From positions 248,001 through 312,000 of the forward strand of contig JAGFMI010000008.1 in assembly GCA_021030905.1 (NCBI GenBank): a stretch of DNA of 64,000 bases, in the 5' to 3' direction. The notes beneath the pieces were generated by a model. That model had not been told where the DNA came from. It searched no databases and was given only the letters and a program-made list of their open reading frames with translations. The DNA is from Pyrenula massariospora (taxonomy: Eukaryota > Ascomycota > Eurotiomycetes > Pyrenulales > Pyrenulaceae). The translations under genes were made by a program, and so were the position numbers. Position 1 is the stretch's first letter, and each line of letters starts with the position of its first letter. Positions 1 through 12,547 of the stretch are shown one piece after another.

Positions 1-1
1 T

Positions 2-364
2 CCTCCGCCGCCGCAGCACCACACTCCTCAGTCTGCTGGTACTATTAGCATTGGCTTCGAAGGACCCGGCGCAATGATTGATGTGCGCCCAGGTACTGCC
101 CCCTTGGAGCCACCCCCGGGTCACGGAAAAATGCGACGAAATTCGAGCGCGCATCGCCGGGGAAGGAGCGTCAATGAGAATAATGTGGCGGGTAAGATTC
201 GGGCATTCACAGACCGCATGAGGAGCACGAGTCGGGGCAGAAATACAAAGAGCCCGCCATATATTGGGGGGCAGCCTGGTAAAGGAGATGCGCCAAGTCC
301 GTATGAGAGCCTGGCGCCGAAAGGGTATGAGAGGAGGGGTATAGAGGTGGCGGGGAAGGTGTGA
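2..364 (+). CDS. 3' end of a proline/arginine-rich protein gene (partial)
   Basis: The reading frame is open from the left window edge to a stop at 362-364, so only the last 120 codons or so of a longer gene are present. The visible part starts with a proline run (PPPPQHH) and continues as a basic, low-complexity tail with RRGRS and STSRGR motifs and a short SPYESL motif near the end. A methionine at position 74 lies in frame but is probably internal, because the frame continues upstream of it with no stop. I do not recognise a domain and cannot assign a function. Coding status rests on the open frame reaching the edge and on the non-repetitive C-terminal motifs. Confidence 0.55.
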   Translation, partial: PPPPQHHTPQSAGTISIGFEGPGAMIDVRPGTAPLEPPPGHGKMRRNSSAHRRGRSVNENNVAGKIRAFTDRMRSTSRGRNTKSPPYIGGQPGKGDAPSPYESLAPKGYERRGIEVAGKV

Positions 365-3300
365 TGGATGTGCACCGGTGGATGGCCAAATGGCCTGCCG
401 GTGAACGGTGACGAGAACTTGGGTTTCGCCTTGTCTTCTTGTTCTCCGCCGAGGGGATGATTTGCGCTACCGCTCTAGGTTTTACATTTTGCCTTACCCG
501 ACTTGATTTCTCTCCTTATTACGAGGTCACGAATTTTGTACTTTTCATCGGCGAGTGTATTACTCGAGGGCGGCTTGGTGTGATTTTCTTCGCGTACTTT
601 GAGCGATCTCTTGCCGGCGACTCCAGGCGTTCTCTTCTTCTCTGCTCTTGCATTTTGTTCTGAACATTCCTTCGGATATTGAAATCCGTTATCATTGAGA
701 TCGACGGCTTGTTGGAAGAAGATTTTTATCGACAGAATTTATGATGGACTTGTTAGAGAAAGTTTGAATTGGAAATTGAGAAGGAATTACGGGAAATTGG
801 AACACAATCAAAACACACAAAAGCCTCGATGTTAGTCTGCATGTATGTACGTTTTTATTACTACTACTGCTGCTTACTATCTAGAGCTTTTGAGCCTCGC
901 GGCTAATCCCTATTTGCTGGTATTGGGAACTGGAACGGGGGAAACTTTTGCGGAAAAGATTTGGTGTAATCATATCTTCGCGAGATAGTCAAGCTACCTT
1001 AGCCTTAGCCACTTCTGACAAATGAAGAGCGGATATTTTCACCTCTTTCTATATCTCCATCTCATTTTTCCTTTATAGGATGTCTTCGCGTGTCTTGGTC
1101 AAAGCTACCTTGGCTACTTTCTGATAATGGAGAGCGGATATTTCACCTCATCCTCGTCCACGTTCTGTCTCGGTTTTTGCACGTGTAGGCCATCAAGGCC
1201 ACCGACAGAGCCGTAGGGGAGGGTATGGACAAGTTGTGCAGTAATTGCGTTGATTTTATGATTGGTCCTGGATGATTGGGGTGTTGTTAAGCTAGGTATC
1301 TGGGAGGAATGGAAGAAGGGCAAGAGGTATCGGCGTTGTCATCGTACCTTGCTTATACGGGTATGATGCTTCCTAACAATGCTGATCCGGGGATGTCGTG
1401 TGAAGCCAGGAGGGGGTAACATCGTCTTGTATGAATGGGATGGGGATATGTCAGCCCCATCCACACTTAGTCTCTGTCTGACTCGTTTCTGTTACGAGTA
1501 TTACATTCATTCATATATACATACTTTTCCTTACCCTTTTCAACCCCACAAACGCAAATGTACACCCCATCTCCCGGCCCCTGGTCTGTCATGGGTGGTA
1601 TGTCTACACAGTGAGTGATTCCAGGCCCCACGTCTTGGTCTCATGCGTTACGACCTGGGGAAAGAGAGAGCCTGCTGACCGACGAACTGATCAAGTAACT
1701 AACCAGAGGGATGGGGATGAGGAGGGTTGATAACCAGCGCTCTTTCTTAGATAGATAGATAGATCGATGAAGCTAGAAGGGAAGGTGAGCGGATAGAGAT
1801 AGGAGGGTGTTGTTGGGTAGTTGCTTGCTTGCTTTGGGGGTATTGGGAGGGGAGGTAGGTAGAGAGGGACTGGGAAGGCGCGTTGGAAGGAAGCGTCAAG
1901 GGAGGAGGGGCGGGCGAGGGGTCCTGAGAATAGGGCGAATGATATCCGCACTTCTGATTTTTGGTGTGCGGCTATTTGATGGCATGGGATCTGTGGATGG
2001 GTAGGGCTGTGGAGATTGTTGAGCTGGAGATGCTGGGAATGGGTTTGGGGGATTGCGAAGCAATGTGGTTCCGGTTCCTTATAGAGGGGGTTTATTGTGT
2101 TCTGTCAACGTGGCTAGCTATATGGTTGACGGTTGGCAGCGGAGTGTTTTGTGTGTGTAGTGTGATTGGTTGGACTTTTGCGGAGGGAGAGGCCCGTTCC
2201 GCTGGGATGGTTCTTGGTTCTGGCTACCGAGGAGTGGAGTACGGTGATGAAGGATTCTGTTCTGGTTTGGTCTGATTAGATAACTTGTGGTGGTGGGGAG
2301 GCATGGCGTAGTTGTTTGGCTTTTGAAGACGTCGGTCAACCAGCGTAATGTGGGGAGTTAAGATTCGGATAGAAGCATGAGGCCAAAGATTAGCATCGAG
2401 AACTGCCGAACAGCGAGTTTCAATGGGGCCGATTAATAATGACTGCTTCGTAGCATAACTGTTTCTCTAAGTGTTCCGCGCGATTCTCCTTCCGTCATGT
2501 ATGCCCTTCTTTCAGCTTCCAATCCCTCGGATCATATGGCCGGAGCATTACAGGATAGACTTCTTGTGTAACCCAAATATCCCATCTTTGTACACATGAT
2601 GGTTCTTCTTGATGTTTTCGAGGGGATACGTCATTGCAGAATGGTCTTATATGATCAGACTGTTCACCTTGCGAGAGATTATATCCTGACGTCTAAATTG
2701 CGCACGTCATTTATTTAGAGAGTAAATGGAGAATATCTCGATAGACCAATCGTGGGGTTTACCAGGAAGATGCTTAGCATGGTGTATCCCGTACCGAGAT
2801 TTCGCTCGATTTCTGGCATCCACCCCATGGATAAGCTTTAAGGACAAACAAACATTGACGTGCGGCCATCAAGCGGCTAGATGCTTAGTTTGTCGGTGGA
2901 CTATCAGCCTCAAAATTGGGTATCGACGGTGTAAGTTGTGCGGGTCTCAAGGCAAGGCTCTGCGCGGCTGGTTGCTCATTGCCGTATCTTGATTGTCTGA
3001 TTGATAAGCCTTAGCCTGGAAGATATGCTGTTGATGCGACTGCTAACCCTTAGAGGAACATAGTGCGTGCGTATGGACATTGCGATGGAAATACCAGTTT
3101 CATCGAGCCCTGCAACGTTTATGCTGCCAAGGAACGCCGAGCATTGCGAGACGGTGGAGTTATGATGCTGGTGATTGAAGATGGTAGCATCGAGGGGGTG
3201 AAAATAAAGTCCAGGCGACTTCCCGTGGTAGACAAAAGTGCAAGTGGTCGCTGTGTGGCCAGGACTTTATTTACATCCCCTTGGCATCTATCTTTTGGCT

Positions 3301-6300
3301 GCGGTAATAAGCACTCATATAGTGAGAATAAATGTAACAGTACTATTCTTGCTAAATTCGCGGAAGAGAATTTTAGGTATCGCGTCAAGGGGGTATAGAA
3401 GAGTTGAAGTAGTATGACGGTGTGGAGGAAATATACAGGAAAGAGGGAAGTGGAGAAAGACGGGGGGGGGACGGGTGAGACTCGAGGATGGAATCTAAAA
3501 GATAACAGGATAGTGAAGACGTTTGATGTATCTCATTGATATATCCAAACGACCGATCGGCTGGCTTCTTATTTTACTCTGCGTATGGAGCACAGACAGA
3601 GCGGTGACATGAGTATAAGATCGCAAATTAGGAAGCAGTATGGTTAGATAGTAGACCGTCTGTCTTTTCTGTCGAAAGCTCTTACACAATGCTGGCGGTC
3701 TACGGGCACAGTAGCCCTTATATCATATATCATTCATCTTTCGACATTTTCTGTGCTTTGATAGGCTTTAGCTGGGCCTTATAGAGAACAAACGTGAAGA
3801 AACATAAGAGAGTAAAAATGGTTGAATTGGCCTCTTTGAAGTCAACGCACAAGACGTAGGAATCGTAGCTACCTGATCTAAAAGTAAATGAGCTATAAAA
3901 TGAACATTCCTCAACTGCAAGACAGCTTGGACAAAGTAATTTGTGAGGAGACGGCGGGCAGAACGAATACTTGCCTAATTGGGTAGGCTGGCTATTTTGG
4001 TATTGCGAGAGCCGGCACGTGGAAGAATGCGAGCAGTCAGACTAAGGCGTACCACCGCAACCATAGGGCATCCCAAACTATACGTAAATGCTTAGGGAGT
4101 CCATGACGTAAACACCAGACTCTAATGATGTCTTGCAGAGGTCTCCTGGGGGGGCGGAAGATAAGGCAGACGGCGTTTCGGGGGCCGGGCCAAAGATGAT
4201 ACTTCGAGTCATGGAGTCCGCAAAAGAAATTTAGTGACGGCCCCTGCGTGCAACATATTGGCAGGAGTGAGGGGCTCGTCACAAACCTGTAACTTGGGTT
4301 GAAAGTTGGTATGCGAGGCTACGAGAACGGCGAGATGACTGGGGGTCGCAGAATTCAGTCTTGTAGGGCTCATTGGGTGAGGATTACCTTGATATCTGGC
4401 CTAAGCATGAAATGTCGTACGCACTCGAGAAGGAACAGTGTCTCGTCTGGCGCCCGTCATGATTTGCTGTAGGTTAGAAATTCCGTAGTGGGAAAATCAA
4501 CGAGAGCCCGGATAATTGGGAAGGATTGCTAGACAAGAAGCACAAGCTTCTTGCCGTTCCTCGGTATGGAAAGGATTTCTACAGCGGCTCGCGAAGCTCT
4601 AGCGAAGGAAGACCAGATCCTGGAGGAGTATTTTGTGCAGAGATTGCGCACCTTGTATAACTGATAAGGCAATAGCCTACCTTCTTTGGCATATGATGAT
4701 GGCCAGAGTCTCGTAGAGCGAGGACTCTGGACTACCCTAATCTGAAGCATTCTTGAGCTTTCCGTTTACTCCTTCTACACCGTTCGAGGCTACCTGCACA
4801 GTTAGGCTTACCCGACACCCTGTTGACATTGCATGCCGACAGGTCGAGCAAATATTTGATATAATCATGTTGACTGAACACGAAAACGCGGCCCAATGAA
4901 GCCGATGAATTTCTGCAGCAGGAAATTACCTCTTTCAGCTGGCAAGCATTTGTACGAGGTCAAAAGCCCCAGCCCTGCCAAAATAAGGCACCTTTCATAT
5001 GCTGACGGATTTCGCAATTTCTGTGCCAGCACGGATGAATTAATGGCACGCGCGGAATACCCCCCCATGGGGTTCGTCGCGTCCACGGGGACCACAGCGT
5101 TGGTACGGACCGCACCGACAGCCGGTAAGGCTCAGCTTACTTCTTACCTGCGTTCTGGCCCGGCAAGGTAGTACCGTGAAGGTGGTCAGAAAGAAGCGCC
5201 GGGTCGAGGAAGCTGACGTGCATGGCGTCCTTTACCGCCCTTGCACAGCATTTATCGGTGTGCGTAAGAAATCCTTCGGCAAGGGTGGCTGAGGTAAGAT
5301 ATTCTTGGATGTGGTGTGCAGGGCGCATGCCGCAAGGCTGCATGGGGTAGTGCGAACGATTCTGAGGGCTGGGGGGGGGGAGCGAATAGAGGACGATGAA
5401 AGCAACAAAGGCCGTAACGGACGGGTCCCAATAGGGAGAAGAGCTCGTGGGAGCGCATGCATGTGTCTTTCGGGGTCGGTCAGCCTGACAACAGAGGTTG
5501 CGCAAGAAAGGGGAAGAGGAAGTTGGGGAAGATTGAACTTTGCAGGCGGTTGTGCCACTGTCTAGGCTGTCTGCCACGTGCTGCCAGCCCTACGAGGCCC
5601 TACGCACGACATGTGTAATCGTACGTCCTTGGCGATGTATGTAATAATAATCGTACAGAGTCCAGACCTGAAGGAGTTGGAGCTTCCCCAGACCCCGAAT
5701 TTCCCCGCCATCGGGAAATCTCGCTCGGTCGGTTATCTTGATGGTACTTTACGGCGCCACAAGAGAATCCCACAGTGTCGCTCCCATCTCCCGAACTTGC
5801 CGGGAGAAAAGCGAAAGCGGAGTGCGGTGACATGTATCCACTCCTATGTTGATTTCATGCGAATTCACGCCTTTTCTTTGCCCAAGGCAGGACAAGTGGT
5901 TTCCTACAGCCGGAGTTGAGTGGCACTTGATGGACCGCGACACTTCGGAGCGTGGTTGACATGTTATTCTCCACCAATGGCATGGATGAAACAAAGGGCG
6001 GTCTGACAGCGCGACTCGTGTAGTGCCGTTTCAAGCGTGGGGGATGGGAGCTTCTGGATGCCGCACAGAAGCAGCCTCCTCCGCGAGATGCTTCGATCGG
6101 GGAGCAAGTGCTCTGCATCCGCAGAACCGGGGTCTACGTAGAAGATGGGATGCCTCGCCGCCGATAATAAGGCTGACAGCGCAGATTTACGAGCGGTCTC
6201 TTTGTCAAAGGAACCAAAAGTTCGATCGCGACACTGACTACGAGGACTTGCAGGCTCGGTCCATTTCCTACATTCGACTCAAGGTTCGAAGGTCGGTGCT

Positions 6301-8882
6301 GGGGCTTCCCTGGTGATGGCGAAGGTGACACCGGAATCTCGAAACTGCGATTTCGGCGTGGCCGAAGATCAAGAATTCGGAGCATCGTCGGCCACCCACC
6401 GAAGACGTTGCGAACACGATACCGAGTCATGGCTCATCGCAAATCGTCTCCGCCGGTTCCAGTCAAGTAGAAAGATAGATCTGGGACGGACGCAGTCCGG
6501 CGACAACGGCAACGTTCTCGTCTGCCGAAGAAGTAAAGACCCGACCGTCGCTGCGTCATAAATGAGATGACGGGGTGGCCCAAAGCCCTCAACGGCCAAG
6601 GGCTGACCAGACAATTGATGAAGGGGGAAACAGCAAATATATGCATTACCTCATTTCGAGAATGGTGATGAGAGCAAAAGTCGCCGGGGAGAAGATGGGC
6701 AGATAAATGAGGCGATCTGCGATGGAAAGCCTCCCGGAGACGATTCCGGACGCCATCCGACAGTCGATCCGAGCCTGTCAAGCAGCCACGCGGGTTTCAA
6801 GGCCGAAGAGAAGGTGTGAGAGCATGGGACTGGCCAATCGCCACGCTCCTAATTCATTCATTGTCGCCATGTCATCTAGCTTGTATCCTAAAAAGAAGCA
6901 AAACCGCCGGCACCACTCCGTTGTTCGGATGCGTCGAGAGGATGTTGGGCTGCAAGATCTCCTGTCAAGTCGTTGACTCGTGTCGCTGTCCTCTGTCGCA
7001 CTGGTGCGCCTCGTAAAATCCACCGCAACATCCTCCAACCCCAGGTTCCCAAATCTGGGACACTTCTGCCCCGTCAAATAAACGTACGTAGCAGTCTGAG
7101 TCATCCTGGATAGACCCAACATTGCCCAATAAGGGCTCTGGCCTTTCGTACATGTTGTGTCAGCTCCCTAGACTGTCCGGGACCTCGTTACCGTTCTTTG
7201 ACCGATCGGCAACCCTGGATTCTCGAGAGGCGGTGTCTTGAGCATCTGTAACGCTATTACGATGGGCCTCCAGCGTTGCACCCCAGCACGTTCGGCGCTG
7301 GCCCTCCGCACCCCCAACTTTGCTTCATCGAGTTGATGACAGCTTTTTCTCCCGAATTCGCCGTAGTTCGGTCATCAGGCGAATCGTTGCCAGATGGATA
7401 CTTTTTCGTAAGCGATGCATCAAGGAGAATACTTGTAATTGTGAAGCGCGGATATATCACCGCCGTGTCTCGCCCCCGGTCAAGGCAGCAATAGAGTAGC
7501 CTGCTGTCATTGTCGTTCTTGTTCGCTTGAACTTTAGAACATCGCTCAATGCATGTTTGCGGAGACGCTGCCCAGATTCTCGACAAGTCGATTGACCTTA
7601 GCATCCATACAAATTCTCACACATCTCCAAGTACATTGTTTCTGCTGCGGCATCTAACAACGTGGCCCCAGAGGCACGCAGCCGGTCCAGAACCCTCACT
7701 GCCACCTGGTCGAGGCAGACCAACTGCAGTTGTGACAAACCGGTGTTGCTCACCAGCGACAGCAACACCCTGTGGGGGCGAGTCACGCCCTCTGAGGGAG
7801 AACCCCTTCACAAAAAGCACTGTGCATGTGCTTCACGCGTGCCGGATCAGGGCGCAGCAACCAGATCACAACAAAGGATCTTGCGACCGCGAGCATTATC
7901 CCCCAAAAATACCCGTGATTAGGGGGTATTGACAACAGCTTCCTTTTTCCCCCGAAACAAAGAGGAAGCTTCAAATACCGGAGGCGGTCACCACACCGAC
8001 TCGGCAGCCTCTCCAAGTCCACCGCCTGACTCAGGCAGCATAGCATCGCATCTGCTGCCTTACCGATCTTACATGACAACGCTGTACAAACACATAACAT
8101 CGCACACCGGCCCCCATCCTTCTTCAGATTCCTTCTTTCAGCTCCCAGGAACAGCTCTGACAGTCCGTGTTCCCAATAACAGCCCGAAATCCCCGGGGGT
8201 GCAGCCAATAATCGCCGCCCACTTACTATTTATTACCCGGCTCATCAAAGGGAGGTTTGGCTGAGCCAACGAACCAGGCGACACATAAAGGGCTAAGTTT
8301 GCAATCCCGACGGCCTGCTTCGCCAGCTGTTTATTCTGGTTCATTTGTGCGGCGGTGTCGGATCGCTACCGCCCTGCCCAGTACTTAATCCGTCCGACCG
8401 CCGGAACATCCAAGGCTCGCATCCGCCCGGCGCAATCCCTGTCTCATCGGCCAGCCGTTCGCGCCACCGCTGGGGTTACGCTGAGCTTACCGCATCCACG
8501 CCGCCGTGCCCCGGTTTCCTGTTGTCTGGCGCGCCCGGACGCGAGCTGAGCGTGACGCTTCGAGTCATACACATAAGAGTCCCGTCACCCGCCACACGCC
8601 CTTGCACCACCGTCTATACATACAAACAACACCTCGCCCTCTCGACACCTCATCGTCACTCTCCTATTTTACGACTCATCACATCTGTCGATCAGATACC
8701 TCCATCACAGCAACGCGCACGCACCGTGCCTGCGCAGAGTGCGAGTCATTTAACACCGCCGCATCCCCCCTGCCCTGCGATCAGGCAACAATCACCGCAA
8801 TATCACCTCTTGTCTCCGGCGCATCCATACTGGCTCGCCACACATTCTACTACCCTCGCCACTAATCCAACATACAAATACA
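365..8882. other. 8.5-kb stretch with no supportable gene
   Basis: Many short overlapping frames occur on both strands, the longest about 140 codons. None has a recognisable domain, a good start context followed by plausible introns, or a signal peptide. Visible structure is limited to a degenerate direct repeat at about 972-1149, a short GATA microsatellite at 1746-1764, a G homopolymer near 3463-3471 and CT-rich sequence just before the gene at 8883. I see no terminal repeats or transposase motifs. It may be a decayed region, or hold long UTRs or non-coding transcripts. Confidence 0.5.
972..1149 (+). repeat. Degenerate direct repeat, two copies about 108 bp apart
   Basis: A segment of roughly 70 bp starting with TCTTCGCG at about 975 and ending with GGATATTTTCACCTC near 1045 recurs at about 1083-1148, with several substitutions and small indels. 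Shared blocks include GTCAA(A)GCTACCTT, CTTTCTGA/CTTCTGA and GAGCGGATAT. The copies look like an old tandem duplication. No known element is recognised. Confidence 0.55.
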
Positions 8883-9413
8883 ATGAACACATCATCCTAC
8901 TTCACCTCCCCCACCTCCAACATCAACTCCACACTCTCCTCCCTCTCATCAACCACATCAGCCATGGACATCCGGCCCCGCTCCTCCTCCTCATACACAA
9001 CTTCCTCCCGCTCAAATTCCACCTGTGGCTACGGCTTCAACGCCTGGCCCTACCGCTCCTGCCTCAACTCCACCCGCTCAGAAGAGCCCACTTCATACCT
9101 CTCAGACGACGACCTGCTCCCCCTCCACTCCTCTTCATCAGACCTCGAGGAACAAGCCGTCTTCTCCGCACCTAACAGCATAGAAGACGAGCTAAGCACA
9201 GAGGACGTAATCGCACGCTTCAGACAGCAAGCCGAGGAGGAACAGCAGAGAAGGCAACAAGACCGGAGACCGCACGTCTCGTGGGCGCACGACGACTCGG
9301 CTCAACGGCGCAAAGAGCGCAAGGTCAGCTTCCCCGGGGAGAAGAAACGAAGGCCTGCCGTCGGCGGGAAGAGGAAGTCGTCGAGTGGCAAGGCCAAGGC
9401 TCATCATGAATGA
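8883..9413 (+). CDS. Ser-rich hypothetical protein with charged C-terminal half
   Basis: A single-exon frame of 176 codons. The N-terminal third is Ser/Thr/Asn-rich and low in complexity. A conserved-looking stretch (SYLSDDDLLPLHSSSSDLEE) sits near residues 70-90, followed by an acidic/glutamine-rich helical segment (about residues 100-130) and a basic C-terminus (KVSFPGEKKRRP). The ATG at 8883 is the first in frame after a CT-rich leader typical of fungal promoters and 5' UTRs, and in-frame ATGs further in would lose the Ser-rich start. No enzymatic domain is visible. The acidic-then-basic pattern suggests a nuclear or regulatory protein, which is speculative. Function unknown. Confidence 0.7.
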   Translation: MNTSSYFTSPTSNINSTLSSLSSTTSAMDIRPRSSSSYTTSSRSNSTCGYGFNAWPYRSCLNSTRSEEPTSYLSDDDLLPLHSSSSDLEEQAVFSAPNSIEDELSTEDVIARFRQQAEEEQQRRQQDRRPHVSWAHDDSAQRRKERKVSFPGEKKRRPAVGGKRKSSSGKAKAHHE

Positions 9414-12400
9414 GTCAACGAGTGAGATGATGGATGGGTCTACGACGTCACGAGTGACTGATGTGTTTTTGGGATTCGGGCATTTTTTATGGATTTTGGG
9501 CATCTTGATACCTCCGATGGATTGTACAGCGACTGCGTTTGGTTGGAGCCCTGCATAGCACGGTTCTCTGTCTTTTGAGCGAGCGAGCGAGGGATTGCAT
9601 CGACCCTGGGAATTTCTGGTTTATGTGTGATGTTTGATACCCTAACCCACATGTGGTTGACCTGGATGGTCTGAGATTTTGCCTGCCATAGGCAGTGACT
9701 GGCGATAAGCGCCGTCTATCTATCATAGTTGACACTGAATGCGACTTTGATCGCCTTTCACACTTACACTTCTTCTTCCTGTCCTTCTTCCTCGCCGCAC
9801 AGATCCTCGGTACTTAGTTGACTTCTCAATCCCAAATCTTGCTCAAGCCTCCTGATCCTTTCCCCCGCAAGTCCCATACCCACAAAATTTACAGTCCGGT
9901 ACGGCAACCGAGCCCCAACCCCAACCCCAAGGCGTCACGTCACGTTACCTATCTGCAAACCCGGTGCAAAACTCTCTTTCATCCTCCCATCCTACCCACA
10001 AACCCAAACACGTAGATAGATACCTAACTGTAGGTAGGTAGGTCCCTGCACGCCAGCACCAGGACCAAGACCAAGCTAAGGCGTCCCGTCACGTTACCTA
10101 AGCGCAAAACCCTTTCTCCCTCCCTTTCATCCTACCCACAAACCCAAACCCAAACCCAAATCCAAATCCAAGCCCAAGCATGTCGGTAGCTGTGTAGGTC
10201 GGTAGATGGGTACCTGGGTAGGTCCCTGCACGCCCCACGAAACCCCCCGGTTCACATGCCCTCCCGGCTACCTACTTGCCTGCACCACCTAAGGTATCGC
10301 AAACGACATCATCACCGCGGTCACGGTTTGCTTGTGAAAGCGCACGGTCAAGTGTTCCGGCTGCTCGGGCTCGTCCGACGCCCAAACCTCGCTTTAGCGA
10401 TACACAGTACCGCACTGTGCTGTGTTCACCCTAGGCTGGATCGTGTGGGTTAAGTTGGGGGGTGCACAGTGCTGTGTTTACCTACCTACTGGAGGGTGGA
10501 TTTGGGTCGTGTGGGCGTGTGGGCATGTGAAGACACTACCACTAACCAGTATTGCTAAACACTACCTAGTCTAATACTTGCAGGGGAAAATTTTTGTTTT
10601 TTGTTTGTGGCTGTCACGGGACGCGACGCGGCGGTCACCGGGCCGCGGAGATGGAGAGGGGGGGCACGTGAGTGGCCGAGGTTGTTGTTGTGAGGGAGGA
10701 GGGGGGAGGGGTTTTTTCTCTCACGGAGAAAGTTTTCCCTCGGGGAGAGGGGGACATGTGGGAGAGGGAATTTTTTTGGTGGCGTGGGGTGGGTTGGGTT
10801 GGGTTGATGGCGTGTTATGTGGCGATTTTAGAGAGTGGTCTTTTGGGTCTGGACGAGGGATTTGTTTGGGTGGCTGGATCACGTGATGGGATGGGAAGTT
10901 TGTCGTGGGGATGGGGAGGGTGGAGGACTTGGGAGTAGATCACTGCTTTGATAGAGAGTGCTCTGTTTTGAAACGCGTTATCCACCTTCTTGGAATTTGT
11001 TTATACGGCTAAATGGTTCTCGCGGCCCGAATGTATTGAGGAGACATGTGTAGTTGTAATTTTTAGGACCTCGATCTCCATTTTCTAAGCCAAATGTACT
11101 TTTATTGACTCATTGAATAAGGTTTTTGACAAGCGGTGACTGTTCTCCTCCACTGCACGCGGACAGCTCAATGATCATTAGATGCTAATGGAAAAAGTAA
11201 ACGAGGCCCAATGGACAGAAAAAATTCGAGGCTATGAAGGGCATCGGTGGGCGCATGGGTTGCCGTTCTGGACGCTTGGTATGTGGCTGGGCTCATTCTT
11301 GACACTGCCTTCTTTTGGATCGCTGCTTTTCCCCTTGTGTACCTCTTGATAGCCGCAAGGCTACGTTGTTTCAACTTGCTGGCGTCGTGAACCGCCTGGA
11401 CGCGAAGGATTAATGAACAGATTGTCTTCGCATTGCGTGGGGCAAGAAAAGTAGGACGCGAGAGGATGAATCTGGGGAGCTGAGTGAGGATGCGTCACTG
11501 TAGGAGGTTAGCAGGAGAGGGTTTTATGACATTTATCTCTCATTATCCATAGGAGCAAATTTGGCTGTTGTTGTAGTTACTGGGAAAGCGCAAGGTCTAC
11601 CAAGCCGGCTGGGCCGACGCAGACACGCCCCGACAATGTTAGCTTTGAAAGATTTCAGCAAGAAAGGAGCGGATGCTCTAAAAGTGTCTCGGCAGGTCCA
11701 TGCGTAAACGCAGCTTGTCTGTCAACGGACAGGTGCAAGGTAGGAATCTTGATGTTTAGGTCTCAGAAAATGGTACGAGCACAGGAGATCCGAAGTCCAC
11801 TCTCCGGAGCATTTGCTTTCGTTCGACGGATGGAATTGTTTGGGCCTGATAGCTTATAAGCCGTTGACGACGAGGGTACCAATGAGCGTCGTTCGGGGCC
11901 ATCAAAGCCAGACCTTGCGCCTCCCCTTTGGATGTCCTAAAATGTTCTGAGCTCGTGCTGAAAGGCTGAAGCTCCGGTGGGCGCCTGCAGGGGCGGCCAA
12001 CCAAAAAAGACACGCCTCGGGCCGCAGCCGAAAGAGAGCCTCGCCTTTTCGCCTGTGTCATCTCGAAGTTATTCGCAAAAGTCTCGTCGCGAAGTCTAGC
12101 GAATCTTGAGGAATTGAGAATCGAGACAAACATGTCGTTAGGCACTTAGACCGCGGTTCAAAATTGTTGTTGAGCCATGTCGAGTTCGTTCTCGCCCCCA
12201 AGCGTTCCCCTAAAACCGTTTCAGATCAGCCAACCAGAAGTCTGTTTAGAACATTACATATTATTTAGTCCAGTACGCATGGACGATTCCAAGTGTTTCT
12301 TGCCAGGTTTCAAACGCGAAGGATTCAAAATGTCTCAGCCTCGCCATCGCCCCTACTTGGTAGTCGATGGACCCAGTTATGGGCAGCTTTTTACATACAT

Positions 12401-12547
12401 CAGCCCATGTTGTCATGTTTGGTGACGATGAAAAGGCTTGACAGACCCCAAAATGCGAGTCTGAAATGAGGACATTATCAGCACCGGCCTTCGGCTATAG
12501 CTGTGAGTGCATACAAGACAAATCTCGCGGTCAGGAATATTGTGACG
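9414..12547. other. 3.1-kb intergenic region with simple repeats
   Basis: No convincing gene. The region holds the degenerate tandem repeat at 9905-10236 and a strongly G-rich plus strand at about 10650-10930 that creates spurious frames. The last 400 bases before 12548 presumably contain the promoter of the NACHT-ankyrin gene. A minus-strand frame of 129 codons at 11756-12145 has no recognisable motif and is not called. Confidence 0.5.
9905..10236 (+). repeat. Degenerate tandem duplication, C/A-rich, with CCCAAA runs
   Basis: Two related units can be followed. Each contains GTCACGTTACCTA, then CTTTCATCCT...CCTACCCACAAACCCAAA, then a GTAGGTAGGTCCCTGCACGCC end. The first spans about 9937-10050 and the second about 10088-10236. 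The second unit carries an expanded (CCCAAA)n/(TCCAAA)n run near 10136-10178. There is no coding potential and no recognised element. The short CCCAAA run is not a fungal telomere repeat. Confidence 0.6.

Noticed and set aside
5137-5577. 146-codon minus-strand frame in the left gene-poor region
   Set aside because: Three overlapping frames in the same place, no domain, no signal peptide and low-complexity Ser/Pro stretches.
8345-9175. 276-codon plus-strand frame overlapping the Ser-rich gene
   Set aside because: Begins at a non-ATG codon, runs through CT-rich leader sequence and overlaps the better-supported frame at 8883-9413. Composition follows simple sequence.
10135-10180. CCCAAA run as a telomere or subtelomere marker
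   Set aside because: Filamentous ascomycete telomeres use TTAGGG, the run is short and imperfect, and unique genes lie on both sides.
12503-12547. Upstream extension of the NACHT-ankyrin frame to a GTG
   Set aside because: GTG is not a normal nuclear start codon in fungi. The ATG at 12548 is the first usable start.
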